Positions 45,160-58,149 of a stretch of 64,000 bases of DNA are shown here, one piece after another (positions within the stretch are counted from its first letter, which is position 1; the number at the start of each line of letters is the position of its first letter). The translations under genes and the position numbers were made by a program. The notes under the pieces were generated by a model. The model did no database searches. It was not told the origin of the DNA and saw only the letters and a list, made by a program, of their open reading frames with translations. Origin of the DNA: Eublepharis macularius (taxonomy: Eukaryota; Chordata; Lepidosauria; Squamata; Eublepharidae); contig NC_072793.1 of the NCBI RefSeq assembly GCF_028583425.1, forward strand, positions 102,781,689-102,845,688, in the 5' to 3' direction.

Positions 45160-48100
45160 TTTCTGTGTTTCAGTACTTGTTGCCAGTTTAGCTTCTTCCC
45201 TTTTAAAAAGGAAACATTATTCCCTTTGTTTTGAACCCACTGCTCTGACCAGGACTAGTGTTTGTTGGTCAGTGTTTATGTGGCTTGCACTGTGTTCATT
45301 TGGTTTGCACTGTTTAATTTTCAAGGACCTGTGGTAAAATCTGGGGGAAGGGGCCTGAATTAAAGAATAAAAAGCAATTGGAAAGACTTGGCCCCATCTT
45401 TTTGGCAGAAGCATACTTATTGACTGATATGTGTGCCACAGGCTTCTCTTGCTGGGACCTTGCCACTGTCACCAGTTGCATCATTAGTGAATATGGCTGA
45501 GCTATGTCTCTCAACTTAGTTGGGAATTCATATTTGAAGATGTATTGACAACTTAAAAAAACAACTGGAGAAGTCAGTGGGCTCTCTAGGTAACTAGCAC
45601 TTCAGATAATCCAGCCCTTCTGGGGCTCGATCCTTTAGTGTGCAAAGCTCTTGACAAAAACTAGTGTTGGGGCGGGTGACAAGTGCTGATGGCATCATGC
45701 CCCTTACCATGTCTTTTGGCAAGGGTAAGCTGTATTTTTAATGTCTCGTGAATTCAGAGCGGATAAGGGAAGCTCAATTCATGTTGAGCTTTGTTCTTCC
45801 TGCCTATCTGGACTTGATCCACTGATTCCTATCAGAAACACTGTAAGCCTGAAGCAGCCACACCTTTACAGTGTAATCTGGTTCAGTTTTCACTGTGGTA
45901 GCCACTCCATCCAACCCTTGCCCCTGTTTTCACTGCATTTTTAGGCTGGGGAAAGCTGTTATGTTTTGGACAATTATACCATAAGGAAATGGAGGGCTCA
46001 TAATAGAGGTTTAAAAGGTATTAAACATTAGATAATAAAGAGAGAGCAAATAAAAGCAGGCTGGAAACCTAACTCCTTTCTGCCCACTAACAGTTCTATG
46101 TCCTATTGCATCTTCCAGCTCTATGTAAATCTCTGCTCTTGATCACTCAGGGCACACAGTTTTGCTCATGGTCTTCAAAAGTTTCCTTTACATTAGTCAC
46201 TTCCCCTGTTAGTCCACAAAAAATAGAACAGATACAAAAGACGAAAAACTAGATTTCATTCCTTTCTGGTTAACCCACTAAAGCCAGTACTGAAAAAAAA
46301 TTGCTGTGAGAAGAAAAAGCCAGTCCCCAGCAGGTATTAATAAGTACAGATGGAGACAGCAGTGAGAACAATTGGCCTGTCTTTTTAAAACAACACAATG
46401 GTGGGTTTAAAAACAAATACCTAAAACCACCTTTAACTGATGTTTTTTGTGGCAGTCCATTTGCAACTACAGTGACATTCTCGAGACTAGAATCGTGTAC
46501 CTCACAGTCAGTGCTTCTAACCAGCGTGCATGTAATCACTGAGGAAGCCTAGTGTTCAAGCATGTGGTGAGGAGAGTAGCCCTCTGCTTCCTTGGATTTC
46601 AGGTGGTAAATATTGCTGTGCTGTGTGGTTGGTCATCAGATATTACTGGTTTCCTATCTGGTTAAAACACATGCTTGGCAAATGTTTAAGTGGTAACCGA
46701 ATGGTAAAATGAGTGTTTGTGTAGCCACCATCAGAGTTAACTATAAATCTAATCAAAAGAAGGATTACTCTCTCAACAAAGATAACAATGGAATGGAAGA
46801 AGAAGAAGAGGTATTTTGCTGGATTTTATGTTCTAACTGATACAACTAAAATTAATTAAGTCTCAACTACAAAGAACAAGCTAAAATACTGTTTATTTGA
46901 GGGGGGAGCCTAATTCTGCTTTCAAAAACCCAGTCAGGATCTCTGAAAAAAGAGAAGTTTCCGAGAGTTGATTCAAGTTTTGTGATTGGGCTGTGGCTGA
47001 TTACCCAGGTGTGTGCCACACTTGGGCATGTGTGACCTCCACTCTCTTGCTGACATTGCAACAGTAGTCCCTTTATTTGCCTTTGGTACCCTTGGTCAGT
47101 TTGTAGGAGGAATTCAGCATTCCAGGTCAGTGGCAGCTATATCTTCCTGCAAATCCATCCCTTTTTGTTAATGTTTGCCCATGAGAGGGGGTGGGGTGTA
47201 TGGTGATAAGAGGAGGAAAACAACAATTCAACATTTCTGTACACTACCTCATTTTAATTCTCCACTATTTAGTAATGTGTCTGAACTTAGAGTAGAGACT
47301 TAATGGTCAGTGGGGAGGGGGCTTGCTTAAAACTGGTCATGTGGCAACCTTGTCCTTCTGGACCTCCTCACAGAAAGCTCAAAGCACAGATGCATTATGG
47401 AGGGACTCAATGGAAACCAGTGAAGAAGAGAAACTATTTTCCTGCTTTTCTTCTCAATTACACAGTGCAAATGGCTCCTGAGGAAGATTTTAGAAAGTAC
47501 ACCTAGAAACAAATGTTCATATGCCACATGGGTGCATCTGCCAGATGATCACAGGTAATAGCAGCAATGCTGCTTTCTCTGATCTGGGCTGCTCTCCTTG
47601 TTTCCTCTTAAAGACACCCTTGGACAGGATTCAGGTTAATAATAGCATTTAGCATCAGATGTTTTTTTTCCTTCACAGTAGCTTGATTGTGGCTTTCTGG
47701 AACAGTGTAATAGTTATTTTTAGCTACCTAACTGGAAAAAATAAGAATGAACAGATTCTGTACAAAAGAAGCTGCATTGCCTTTAAACACTAGAGTCTGA
47801 AGAGCGTCTGTGATGACCTCTTTTCTAGAAGTGTTATTGTTGCATTTGAATGACCTTTCCTCTTAGGCATGATGTGGTTTGTTTCCATTCAGCATCCTTA
47901 TTTCCTGAGATGAATGGTGTCTTCCAATGGTCCAGAGAGGAACTTCCAGGTTTTTTTTTTCTTCTGGCCTTGGTTGAAGGATCAAGGACAGAATGGTGAG
48001 TAAGCTCAGTCATGTGGTTAAACATCTTGGTATTTGGGGGCTTCTGTTCCTTACGACACAGAATTTGCTCTGACTGGAATGCATTACTGTTAAACTATTG

Positions 48101-50520
48101 ACAACTGAAGAAGAGGGTAAAAAAACAAAGGCAGCTGGTTAGAATAGCAGTGTTAGGACTGGAACCGAGATAGAAAAGATGCACACCGTAGTGGGTGGGG
48201 GAGAAGAAGTAGATACAGGCAGTAACTACATGGCAACTGAAGACTGGCTCACACATGCATCTAAGTGAAAATAACAGATACAACATACAGAATGTGCCCT
48301 CTCAATGAGTATGCTCTAATGTGGGAATTGGCTGTTAAGTGCACACATTTGCCTAAATATTGTGTTTTGATGTATGCACATAGGATCTGCATAATAACAT
48401 GACCTTTTTCTCCCCTGGCAGCCCTCTGAAGAAATTTTCAATGCAGCCTCTTTCCCATCTCTCCTCATCTCTCCTCTTGCAAGTTTCTCTTATATTATGC
48501 TGGGTGTCTAATGCCACACCTTTTCACATCAGACATAGAATCCAGGAAACCTTTGGCCAGGTGGAAGGACCCACATTCTGGCTTCTTATCTTACCAGTGC
48601 AGTTTCAGTTTCCAGTACCGGTGATGCTTGAGAGACAGATGTCCTTCCCAAATGGGCCAGGGGTTCTCATGTTACCCAGATAGTGTGGAAAAGATGTATG
48701 TTGCAGTAGCTCTGCCAGCGTTGATGTGGGTGAAGATGGGCGGATATCTGCACCACTACAATTGGGTACATCCTCTCCATGGATTCAGAGGAGCATGCTG
48801 TTGGCTCCAGTTTTCCAGCCTGTTTGCAGCCAGCCACACTTCCTTGTATCTAAGACTTCTTTATTGTGTGACTTGTAGGAATGACTGTGTGGGAGAGTGA
48901 GATCCTTGTGTGCTATTGTTGCAGTGAGAAGGAACAGCGATGGGGGAGACAGAAAAAAGAAGAAACTGATGCAAGGAAGGGGGGAACATCTGGGGATAGA
49001 GAGAATTGTAGTGTAGAGAGGACACAGAGAGAATGGAAAGGGAATAACTGACAGCTAGAAGTGTTTTCCTGTGGTGGTGAGAAAAAGAGAGAACACTCTT
49101 ACTATGTATAGTGAAGAGAGAACGAGCATTATCTGAGAAGGGCCAGGGAAAACTGTTATTAAAAGGAGAGACTAAAGGCAGGTGAAATCTTCCAGATTAT
49201 CAAAGGTATATGCAGACCTATGGCCATTGTTAATACAATGCCTACTGTTTTCATCTTGTCTGCATTGAGGGAAAATCATAATTGTAATAACTGAATGAAC
49301 AAGTTTCATCTTAATTGAAGGTAGCCACATCTAAGCTAAACTACTGTTCCTATCCTTCATGTAACTAGGGATCACGTAAGCCCAATTAACTCTTTATGAA
49401 GCCAATAAAATGGATTCTGTTTCAAAAATTTAATAGATATATAAATACATATTTAATATGAATAAAATTCAACGAACAGAAAGATTTCAGTGAGAGATGT
49501 ATGGGTCCCAGAGAAGGGCTCAGCAATACTCTTCAATCTTGTGTGCTGTTGAATATATTGATTTTGAATGGAGTTAAATTGAACCCCTACCCCACTGTGA
49601 CACAAAAATATTCCCTGGATTGTTTTTTTTAACAGCTGTCAATGTTTGACACCCACTGATGTAGTATTCAGTACATGACAGTATGACATGCAGCAATAAT
49701 TATTTAACAGCATGTATCAGCAGACATACAGTAACATTTGACTATATTTGATGTGTTAACAGTCAACATTTGATTATATTGGCTGTGTTTCAGTCAGTAC
49801 ATGATAGCACCTGGTACACAGCAGCTAGTCAATTTGGTATAGTCTCTCTCTGCTGACATGCATGTGTTTGATAATCTCACATGCAGTAGTGGTCAACATT
49901 TGACATATAGTGGCACTCTGGCTGCACGAGGTTGTCTTCCACGTTCTAATCCAGGAAAAAAAACCATGGAAGGTATCATCTTTGCCCAAGATTTAAATTT
50001 CAACTCTTGGTTTCTTTAAGGTAGCAGGAATGTTTTCCTCCACCTCCCACACACTCACGTGTATAGCCTTGAAAGCTTGAGAGCCCGTAAATAGTTCTGC
50101 TAATCAACACATTGGTGTATTTATAGCAGACTGGCACATGCCTGTTGTGAAGTGATGTGTGCGAAGTGCTGTGTTGTGATCACAGGCTCTCAGTTACTTT
50201 CAGGTTTCTTACACACATGCACCTTTTTCATGCACATTTAACATTTTCCTTGGTAGAAAGATACCCTTTGAAAATATCACAAGACAAATGGACCAGCAGC
50301 AGTGAATAATGTCTGTTGTTGCCAGAGTGCAGTGAAGAACCTTTTGTGTTGTTTTGGATGTGCTGAGAACAAAACCAGGAGGTGTCCAGAATGTGAAATT
50401 TCTACTTCATCTGCCTTGCAGCTGACTATCTCCAGGTCCAGAATCAGGGAGTGGTGTAGTGGGCACCTGACAAAGGCCCATTGATCAGGGATGATTGCAT
50501 CATCTGCTCACACTGGAAAA
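45160..50520. other. No gene seen downstream of DUSP7
   Basis: About 5.4 kb. No frame matches known neighbours such as POC1A WD40 repeats or RPL29. The stretch near 49630-49920 has several drifting copies of the motif GTCAACATTTGA and may be an old, loosely repeated block. Nothing else named. Confidence 0.4.
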
Positions 50521-50522
50521 TA

Positions 50523-50690
50523 TTTAATTTAAAATAATGATATCCTGCCTTATCTCCACAAATGCAAGGCAGATAACAAACAGTAAAAACTGCAAGGAAA
50601 CAGGTATCAGACAAGAAGTTAAAACCTGTACATGACTAAAATATCCAATTAAAAAACAATATACACAGTTTAAAAAACCCCAAACTCCTC
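50523..50690 (-). repeat. Probable LINE/SINE tail, degraded
   Basis: ATGATATCCTGCCTTATCTCC and GCAAGGCAGATAAC resemble the antisense of the common GCGGTATAAAT-type 3' tail of reptile LINEs and SINEs. Family not determined. Confidence 0.35.
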
Positions 50691-50706
50691 TGAAATATCT
50701 GTCTTA

Positions 50707-50992
50707 GAGCCAAACTAGATGTGCAAATTTTTAACAAGTTGGGTCTGGGTTCATTGGAGCCACAAACCAGCTGTGGAGAATGGCTGTTAAAAAAAGAGGA
50801 GACTCCCAAAAGGGCTCAGAATGTCACAGTGGAAGCTGGAAGGGCTCCTGTCCCAGCTGTTTTCCCACATTGAAATATGCTGAGGGGGAGTTATTTGTGC
50901 ATGTGGAGTAGAAAAAGTGGGGAAATAATCCCCCCAGCATTATGTGGGTGCAGAAAAATTGGCTTGGGTGTAGAAAATTGTCTAGTTTGGCC
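50707..50992. mobile_element. Short-TIR MITE, GAGCCAAACTAGA ends
   Basis: It starts GAGCCAAACTAGATGTG and ends TTGTCTAGTTTGGCC, giving an inverted repeat of about 13 bp around a non-coding interior of about 255 bp. The ends resemble the fold-back at 29518-29671. CTTA (left) and CTTTA (right) are a weak candidate duplication. Confidence 0.55.
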
Positions 50993-50999
50993 TTTACTT

Positions 51000-51930
51000 G
51001 CCTGACTGTGGCAAGTGAAGTCTCCCACTGCATCCACTCTGATAGGCCATTCCATTCCTTGACATAACTGTTGCCAAAATGAAACTCCTGTGTGACAGCA
51101 CCACCAGGAGAAGGTTGCCTAAGGAAAGTAACTGGCACATGGGATAGTAGCCAGAGCTATAGTTTGAAATAGGGGCCTCAAAGGCTCCCACTGCATCACA
51201 AAGAATTTGGGCTACTATTCTATTTCGTGATGGGAAGGGCATATTGGGGAGGCAGAGGGGCATGGCTGACATGCAAGTTATGCTTGCCTTCAAGTGGCTC
51301 TCCTATTGGGAAAATGGGTGGGTATGATGTCACAAAGACCTCTAGAATGATATCCCATGTCCTGATAGGAAAGTTGCTGGGGAAACAGCAAGGGAAGCTC
51401 ACTTACTGTCTCCTCCAGACATATTTCCTACCAGGAAACAACAAATTGCCACAAAGATCTCTAAAATGTCACTGAGGCCTCTTGGGCAATTTCCCATGTC
51501 CTTGTCAAAGACACCCTGGAGTGAGTAAAGCAGAGAATTTTTGTTTCCCTTTAGCCTTGTTTTGCCAACTCCACATAGTGTGTGTCAGGGAGAAGATGGA
51601 ATGGAGGAAGATGCGGAGCCCCCAAATCCTGGAGCCACTCCTGATTGTACCATCCAAAATTTGTTATGCATCTCCTGCCAGTGAAGAGATGCAGAAGGTC
51701 CTACTTTTAGGAATAGAAAAAACAGGTGAAATGCACAGGGTTGACTTGGGATGAACCAGAGAAGCATAGTGACATAGAATGGATTTCTTCTTTTTTCTCC
51801 ACTTACAGTCATATCCCAAATGGCTCTTAAGACAGGTCTGGCTGGGAACTGTCTGTGCTTCTAACCTGGCATCCTTTTTTTCTTTTCTGGCTTGGATTTA
51901 GTATGCTTGACACCTGCCTGACTTGCAGAA
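51000..51930. other. No gene seen
   Basis: Intergenic, no exon or named repeat. Confidence 0.4.
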
Positions 51931-52010
51931 ATTCAATAGGCAAAGCTCAGAGCCAGTTCAATAATTCAATAGGCACATTCAAATTCAAAAGGCAAAGCTC
52001 AGAGCCAGTT
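51931..52010. repeat. Duplicated SINE head and flank
   Basis: ATTCAATAGGCAAAGCTC followed by AGAGCCAGTT occurs at 51931-51958 and again, with one change, at 51983-52010. The second copy continues into the complete SINE; the first stops after the head. It looks like an aborted or deleted first SINE, or a local duplication of the insertion point. Confidence 0.6.
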
Positions 52011-52262
52011 TGGTGTAGTGGTTAAGAGCACGGGACTGTAATCTGGAGAGCTGGGTTTGATTCCCCACTCCTCCACTTGAAGCCAGCTGGGTGACCTTGG
52101 GCTAGTCATGGCTCTCTGGAGCTCTCTCAGCTCCACCAACCTCACAGGGTGTTTTGTTGTGGGGATAATAATGACATACTTTGTAAACCGCTCTGAGTGG
52201 GCATTAAGTTGTCCTGAAGGGTGGTATATACATCAAATGTTATTACTACTATTATTATTATT
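52001..52262 (+). mobile_element. tRNA-derived SINE
   Basis: The head AGAGCCAGTTTGGTGTAGTG leads to a box-B-like GGGTTTGATTCCCC. The body CCAGCTGGGTGACCTTGGGC and CCACCAACCTCACAGGGTG is followed by the tail GCATTAAGTTGTCCTGAAGG and an (ATT)n run. Plus-strand partner of the copy at 40637-40895. RNA polymerase III promoter elements are recognisable, but this is not a functional tRNA gene. Confidence 0.82.
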
Positions 52263-55200
52263 CATTGCTCCACATTGTTGGAAAAATGGGTTCACCTAAT
52301 TTCTGAGGCAACAGCATTTCTCCCTTTCAACTGGATCCTTACAATGGAGCAGGAAAGTGCACTCAGCCAATCACTATTGGAGACAAACCCAGAGAAGGAA
52401 TTTTTAAAGCCCTCAGCTGCAGCTCTGAGCAGGATGACATTTTCAGAGGAATGAGAGACCTCCCCCCCTAGGAACTCCTTAAACAGTAGCGGTAGTCAGG
52501 GTACCCCTACAGTGGACACCCAGCATGAAGAAACACGTCTTATAGCAACTGGATGATTGATTCATTACATGCAATCACACACATGTGTGCTGTATTTTTG
52601 TGTGTGAAGAATTCAAACTATTTTAGAAGTTTGCAGGGGTGGGGTGGGGAGTTGGTTTTCTGCAAAAGAAGCCTGCCTTACTTTGTGAAAGGAATCAATG
52701 GAACACAAGAAGGAAGGAAGGCAAATGCAGAATTTTCAGCAGAAAAGGAAAAAAAATGTTGTTCACTGTAATAGTATGTAAGGAAACTAGATGCCGTCAG
52801 GATTTTTTTTTAATGCCAGCAGTCAGTGACATCTTGGCAGACTGCCTCACTCCCTGCCCACATAGGAAACTGTGCAGAGAATCGCACCAAGGTGCACCTA
52901 CTTCAGGCGTTTGTAAAATGGAACCTCATTGTTCACTCTGCTTGAAACTTATGGAGTCTTTAGATTAGAGGGGAGACTAGGTTCTGGGTGAATTTAGTGT
53001 CGTTATCTTAAAAAACAGCTGCACCAGATCCTCAAATTTATTCCACCATTGAAAATAATTGTCCAGAAATTATGCCCCCCCCCCCACATCACAGATTTGA
53101 ATTCTGAACCAGTACTGTCCTACCCTAAAATCAGGAGTACTTCCCTAATCCTGGATCCAAATTATAACCATTTTTTTCTCAGTGCACACTCCTAGCTGCT
53201 GCTGAATTTCTGCCTGTCGTGTTGGTGTAAAAAAAAAAAAGTTAGGAAAAAGATGGCCGTGTTATTTTGTGCAGAACCAGATATGAAGGAAGGAGGATCT
53301 GAGCAAAAGAGGATTAAAGGATTTTGTGCATCTTCCTCTGGGTGAACCATACTTCATGTACTCACAAGAGCTGAGTAGACATTTTGGTGTTAGGCTGCCC
53401 ATTCATGGTGCTATCTAGTGAGGGGATTAGGAGTACTGAAGGAAAATCTAGCTTTGATTTCTATAACCAGAAGTTTCCTGGTGCCCATTTGTTCTTTCTC
53501 CCAGACAAATAGCTTCCTTCCACCTCAGCATAGCAGAAGGTAGTTCAGAAGAGCTCAGGAAGCGCCATCTATTTAGAAACAGCTGCCTTATAATAGGAGA
53601 TTCCAAGCCAACCATCTTCCCAACATTTTGCAGAACCTCTCAATATTTTGCAATGGATCCTCGCCAATGGTAACCATTTTGTTCTTAAACCTGCAATTTC
53701 TACTTGCAGCCTTCTGGAGAATTTATATACAAAGAGATGCAAAAGAAAAGAAAGGGGCTACATTTAGAATTTCTCCAGAGGACTGCAAGTAGGAAAAACA
53801 GAGGGTATTTTTATTATTGTTACACCTGCTACTTGTTCTTAAAATCCCCCAAAGTGCCCACAGATTCAACAAAATAGGAGATCCCTACAGAAGTGCATCC
53901 TTTGTGCAAAAACTGCCACACCAGTTGGAGTCACTGGCTGGCCTCTGTCTCTGTTAACTGGCCTGGCCTGACCCATTCTGGCCTATAAGATGTAATAGGA
54001 TAACAATCCAAGGTGGCTGGACTATAAGCTAAATCCCTAGAATCTATAAGATCCTGCAAAGGAGCAACAGAACAAATTCTATTCGGAAATGTAAAATCAT
54101 TCTAGTCACTGGTATATATATTTCTCTTTCCCAGCAAGCTCTTTCTAATCCTAGTATAATTAGTTACCATGGCATCCAGCAGGCAAATGTAACTTTAATT
54201 CAGAACTCTCCACTTTCTTTAATTTAGGAGCCGTTCCACTTTGTCATCCAAGTTACTATTGACGCATCGCTGATCCTGCTCCCTGTCACCTCGTGCCCTT
54301 CACCTGTGTCTACGCTGGATGTTTTCAAAAGGATTGTCTCCTTCCTTCCTCAACATTCTGGTCAGTGACATTCTGGAACTGCTAAGGTTTATGTTATGCT
54401 GCTTTGTTCTGTTACCCACACCCCCGATACAACTTCCTAATCTTAGCTCTCTTCAGGATGTTGAAGGAGATGGCTGTCAAGACAGTTCCTGGAGGAGAGC
54501 AACTCATGAGGCGGTGTGTGCCTGATGGCCAGTCCTTCATTTTCCTGCCAATTTGACTATAATCTCTGTTTCACTAGAAAATGGGTGAGGCTGTATGAAA
54601 GAAGACCCTCCTGAAAAGCGGCGTAACAATAGTTGCAAGGCCTATGTGGGAAACGTGCATATCCCAGGAAGCCTTATCAGATTGTGGCATTTATTCTTCC
54701 GCTCTGCTTCCTCCTGCTCTGTCTCTTGTTTGTTCTTTGTATTGTTGCTACTTGGATAATTATTTATTACATCCCTGAAGGGCTGGTATTTTGGTGTAGA
54801 TAATCCTGCTTCTGTCGAGCAGTATTGCACGTGCTGTGTATGCTAGACTACCTTCACAATTTCCAAGTGAATTGGGACTTGCCAGTGGGTCACGCATGTT
54901 TTGGGTGGGTAGGTCACCAGGATGTTAGCTGTAACAGCTGCAGACAATGTGGACAGAGTTAAGGAATTTTCTCTTCTATTGCAAGAGAGAAAAGATCCCA
55001 AACAAGTACAGGCCTAATAATGGACTCTGCGGTTAAATGGATTATAGGGTTAGGGGCAAGGGTGATTGAAAAGATAACAGTCAGAGCCAGTCTGACTACA
55101 CAAGCAACCCAGCCTCGTGCTAGGGCCTGCAATATGTTTAGGGATGCCATGAAACAGTGTATGCTCCAAGAGGTGTGCCTTCTTATTCCCCTGCAGTGTT

Positions 55201-55301
55201 ACAGCAAATGCTGGAGTGCGCCTCTTGGATCCCATTACTTGTTGTGACAACAAAATGATTTTATCAGCTCTATCAGAGTCCCTTTCCTCTACCAGTTTCT
55301 A
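52263..55301. other. No gene seen
   Basis: About 3 kb of intergenic DNA with homopolymer runs (C-run near 53075, A-run near 53230). No exon or named repeat. Confidence 0.4.
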
Positions 55302-55512
55302 AAGGTTGCCAGCCTCCACATGGGACCTGGATATCCCCATAGAATTACAACTAATCTCCAGACTACAGGGATCAGTTCCTCTGTAGAAAGTGGCTGCTTT
55401 GGAGTCTATGGCATTATACCTTGGTGAGGTTTCTTTCTTCCCCAAATCATACCTTCCCCAGGCTACACCCTCAAAACTCCAGAAACTTCCCAACCCAGAT
55501 TTGGCAACCCTT
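55302..55512. mobile_element. MITE with GGTTGCCA ends
   Basis: It starts AAGGTTGCCAGCCTCCA and ends GATTTGGCAACCCTT, an imperfect terminal inverted repeat of about 11 bp. GTTTCTA (55295-55301) and GTTTCCA (55513-55519) are a likely 7-8 bp target duplication, suggesting hAT. The interior (TCTCCAGACTACAGGGATCA, GCCTGGGGAAGG-type blocks on the minus strand) matches a repeat type common in reptiles. Confidence 0.65.
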
Positions 55513-56270
55513 GTTTCCATACATGCCATTGTGTTGTGCACCCGTTCCCTGTCTATGAAGAAGCAGCTGGGAAAAAAGAGTAGGTTATAGAGAGCTTGTG
55601 AGAGAATATGACTATAATTTGATAACTGTGAAGGAGGTATGAGGAGGTGATATGGAATGCCCAAAACACAACTGTCTCATGGCTAAGAATGCTGTTGTAG
55701 CCCTCTCTGCTGTGTTTTGTATAGTACCTATCATCTTAAATTAATGCTGGTAGTAGCAATAGTAGATATTTTATGTCACAGCCTAGGACACCTGGACATT
55801 TCTTTTTCTCGGATGTCAAAATACATAGGATCTCTCTCACACTAACTTTTCTTAGGACTGTACTGTAAGTAGTGCTGTAGTTTGCTAATCTACCCAGTGT
55901 TGAAAGATTATAGAACCAAATCTGGTAAAGCTATATACAACAGAATCTGTAGCTGTGCCTCACTTGATCCAATTCCCATGAGCCTTGTATTAAAAATAAA
56001 GCAGCCGTTTTTTAAAAAAGCGAATGATAAATATTTTAGTAAGGCCCCAGACATGAATTTTTTTGCCAGGATTTAAATTTTCATTAATTTATTAGTTCAA
56101 AAAGTAAAAGGATTAATTTATGGACTGTGATCTGAATATTTAAGTCTTGAAATCTCTTCACTTGCATGTTTTTCCTATGTATAAAAACAGAACACAGAAA
56201 TGAAACTGGAATGAGGAATTTATTTTAAATGGTCAGCATGGCACACTGATATTGTCAAAGTAAGCAAGGC
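55513..56270. other. No gene seen
   Basis: AT-rich intergenic stretch, nothing recognised. Confidence 0.4.
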
Positions 56271-56280
56271 ACAAATTGAA

Positions 56281-56471
56281 CACATGAAGCTTCCTTAGAC
56301 CGAATCAGACCATCAAGGTCAGTATTGTCTACTTAGACTGGCTGCCCAAAGTCTCAGCCAGAGGTCTTTCACACCATCTACTACCTGGCCTTTTTCACTG
56401 GAGATACCAAGGACTGAATTGGGGACTTTCTGCATGCCAAGCAGATGCTCTACCACTGAGCCATGGCTGTT
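56281..56471 (-). mobile_element. tRNA-derived SINE, second family, antisense
   Basis: On the minus strand GCCATGGCTCAGTGGTAGAG is a good box A. GCATCTGCTTGGCATGCAGA follows, and a decayed box B (CAATTCAGTCC). The body GTGTGAAAGACCTCTGGCTG, GTCTAAGTAGACAATACTG and GTCTGATTCGGTCTAAG ends near GAAGCTTCATGTGTTC. The head differs from the SINEs at 40637 and 52001, so it is a distinct family. The tRNA-like fold is lost in the 3' half, so it is not a tRNA gene. Confidence 0.75.
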
Positions 56472-56576
56472 ACTGGAACTGCTCTGTTAATAGGATGGGG
56501 AGTTAGCTTAGCAGTCCAGAACTAAAACAGCGCGGATCTAGCCAGCTATACCAAGGTCCATTTTCAGAAATCCCCG

Positions 56577-57702
56577 TGACAAAGAGGCAGATACAGATGT
56601 TCAATCAATAATGTGTATTTTCTAATTGTGTGGCATATGCCTGAAATTACACACACATCCAAGGTTACATACAAGATCTAAGAAATACAGAGTATGAAAA
56701 TTAGAGACCTGAGCAGGAACCCCACGATGACAAAGGGCATACTCACAAGCAGTAGGCATGTCAGAGATATGGACGTGACATGATCCAGCGCCCGCACTGG
56801 AATCACGGAGAGACAGCAAGGAAGTGGGATGGGGCTGGCGCGCGCGCACCCTCAGGTTTGAGGGGCTAGCTTATATACTTTCAAAGCACCCAGGGGCTGG
56901 CGCCCCTGTCAGTGGTTCTCACGACTTAAATCAAAGGGTTTGAGCCCATCAGGACAGCCTTGATTGGACCATGTTTGAAGTCTGATTAATTTATAAATGA
57001 CACTTTTGGGGAGAGGGGAGGGGAGGAGGAAGGGGAACCGGGCCGTTTGCTCGTTCCCAGCACCCATCCTGGTGCCTTCAAGTCCGGAGTGCAAAGGTTG
57101 CTTTGATGTGCGCTTGTTGATTGCCCTGGCTGACTGATGATCAATCTCCATTCAGGATAGGTGTTAAGAAATGCGGAGGAGAGTGGGATTCTCTTGCAGC
57201 GTACGTGATCTGCTCGCTCCTTCGCAATGGCTTCCCAAAGCAGGCTGTTCCCCTCGGCTTCTTGGCTGTTGGCTAGGGCTTACCAGCAGATTGTCTGGCA
57301 GTGAGGACAATCAGCCCATGGGAGGCTCCCGGCAGGAGCTGGCCAGGGAGCGCCTGGCCACCCTCGCAGAAGGTTTCCCCTGGCTGGCATCTGGCTGCTG
57401 GCAGCGTAGCTGGAGCCCAGAGTGAGGCAAGCTCTCATGGCAGGCAAGGGAGCAGCGTTTAAGACACAGTCCATGGTTGGCAACAGGGCAGCATCACACA
57501 GGAGAGTCCAGATATAAGCTTGAGCAGGGCAGTGCCACGTAAGAGTTTTGAGAGCAATTGTCCAGGAACTGTCAGTCTGTTGCAGCATCAGATATGAAAC
57601 TGACACGTGTATTAGAGGAACACAGGCACTGCAGTCTTTTAGTGTAGAACTCAGACCCAGTTCGTGGCTGGCCTCTGGAGGGAGGGGGGCTGCTCGGTAA
57701 CA
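56577..57702 (-). mobile_element. LTR-like segment next to a polypurine tract, fossil
   Basis: Read on the minus strand, a G-run polypurine tract (near 57703-57715) is followed at once by TGTTACCGAGCAGCC. The segment then has a TATA-like AAGTATATAAGCTAGCC near 56865-56885 and ends CTTTGTCA near 56577. A TG...CA segment of about 1.1 kb directly after a polypurine tract is the layout of a 3' LTR of a retrovirus-like element. No second LTR or pol-type frame is seen in the window. Fragmentary; family and age not determined. Confidence 0.4.
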
Positions 57703-58149
57703 ATTCCCCCCCTCGGGGACCACCCGACCCAGGAGGGTCGGTCCCCGAACATGTCTTCACCGTTGAGCAAGAGTGGCACCTCTGGTGGTTGAGCATCCAG
57801 GGGGTGGGGGAGGGAAGGGGGAGGAAGGGGAGGTGTCATTTGCAAGTTTGGTATGGAGAACCACACAGCCAGATTACAAAATTTAGATCAGCCAATGGGC
57901 TGCACATCTCTGTGTCCACCTCAGGAAAACTACCCATATAGGTATGCATAAACACATGTACATAAACACATACACACATATTTCCAAGATGCACCCGTTA
58001 GTACAAGCAGGAATACACAGTTTCATAATATGCAAGATAACTCATATGCACATACTTAAGGGCAGAGACATTTCACAGAATGATCAGCGGTTATAAAAAC
58101 ACAAGGCAATTCATTCAGGTAAAAGCGGGAAGCAGATCATACATGGTTT

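Noticed and set aside
48399-48683. 94-codon frame considered as a possible exon downstream of DUSP7
   Set aside because: No match to POC1A, RPL29 or another expected neighbour, and no convincing splice sites.
52001-52080. tRNA gene candidate
   Set aside because: Box A/B-like sequences belong to a SINE head; no cloverleaf, and a long non-tRNA body follows.
56400-56471. tRNA gene candidate on the minus strand
   Set aside because: Good box A but decayed box B and SINE body; same reasoning as above.
57280-57723. 147-codon minus-strand frame
   Set aside because: Falls within the LTR-like non-coding segment and has no recognisable protein motif.
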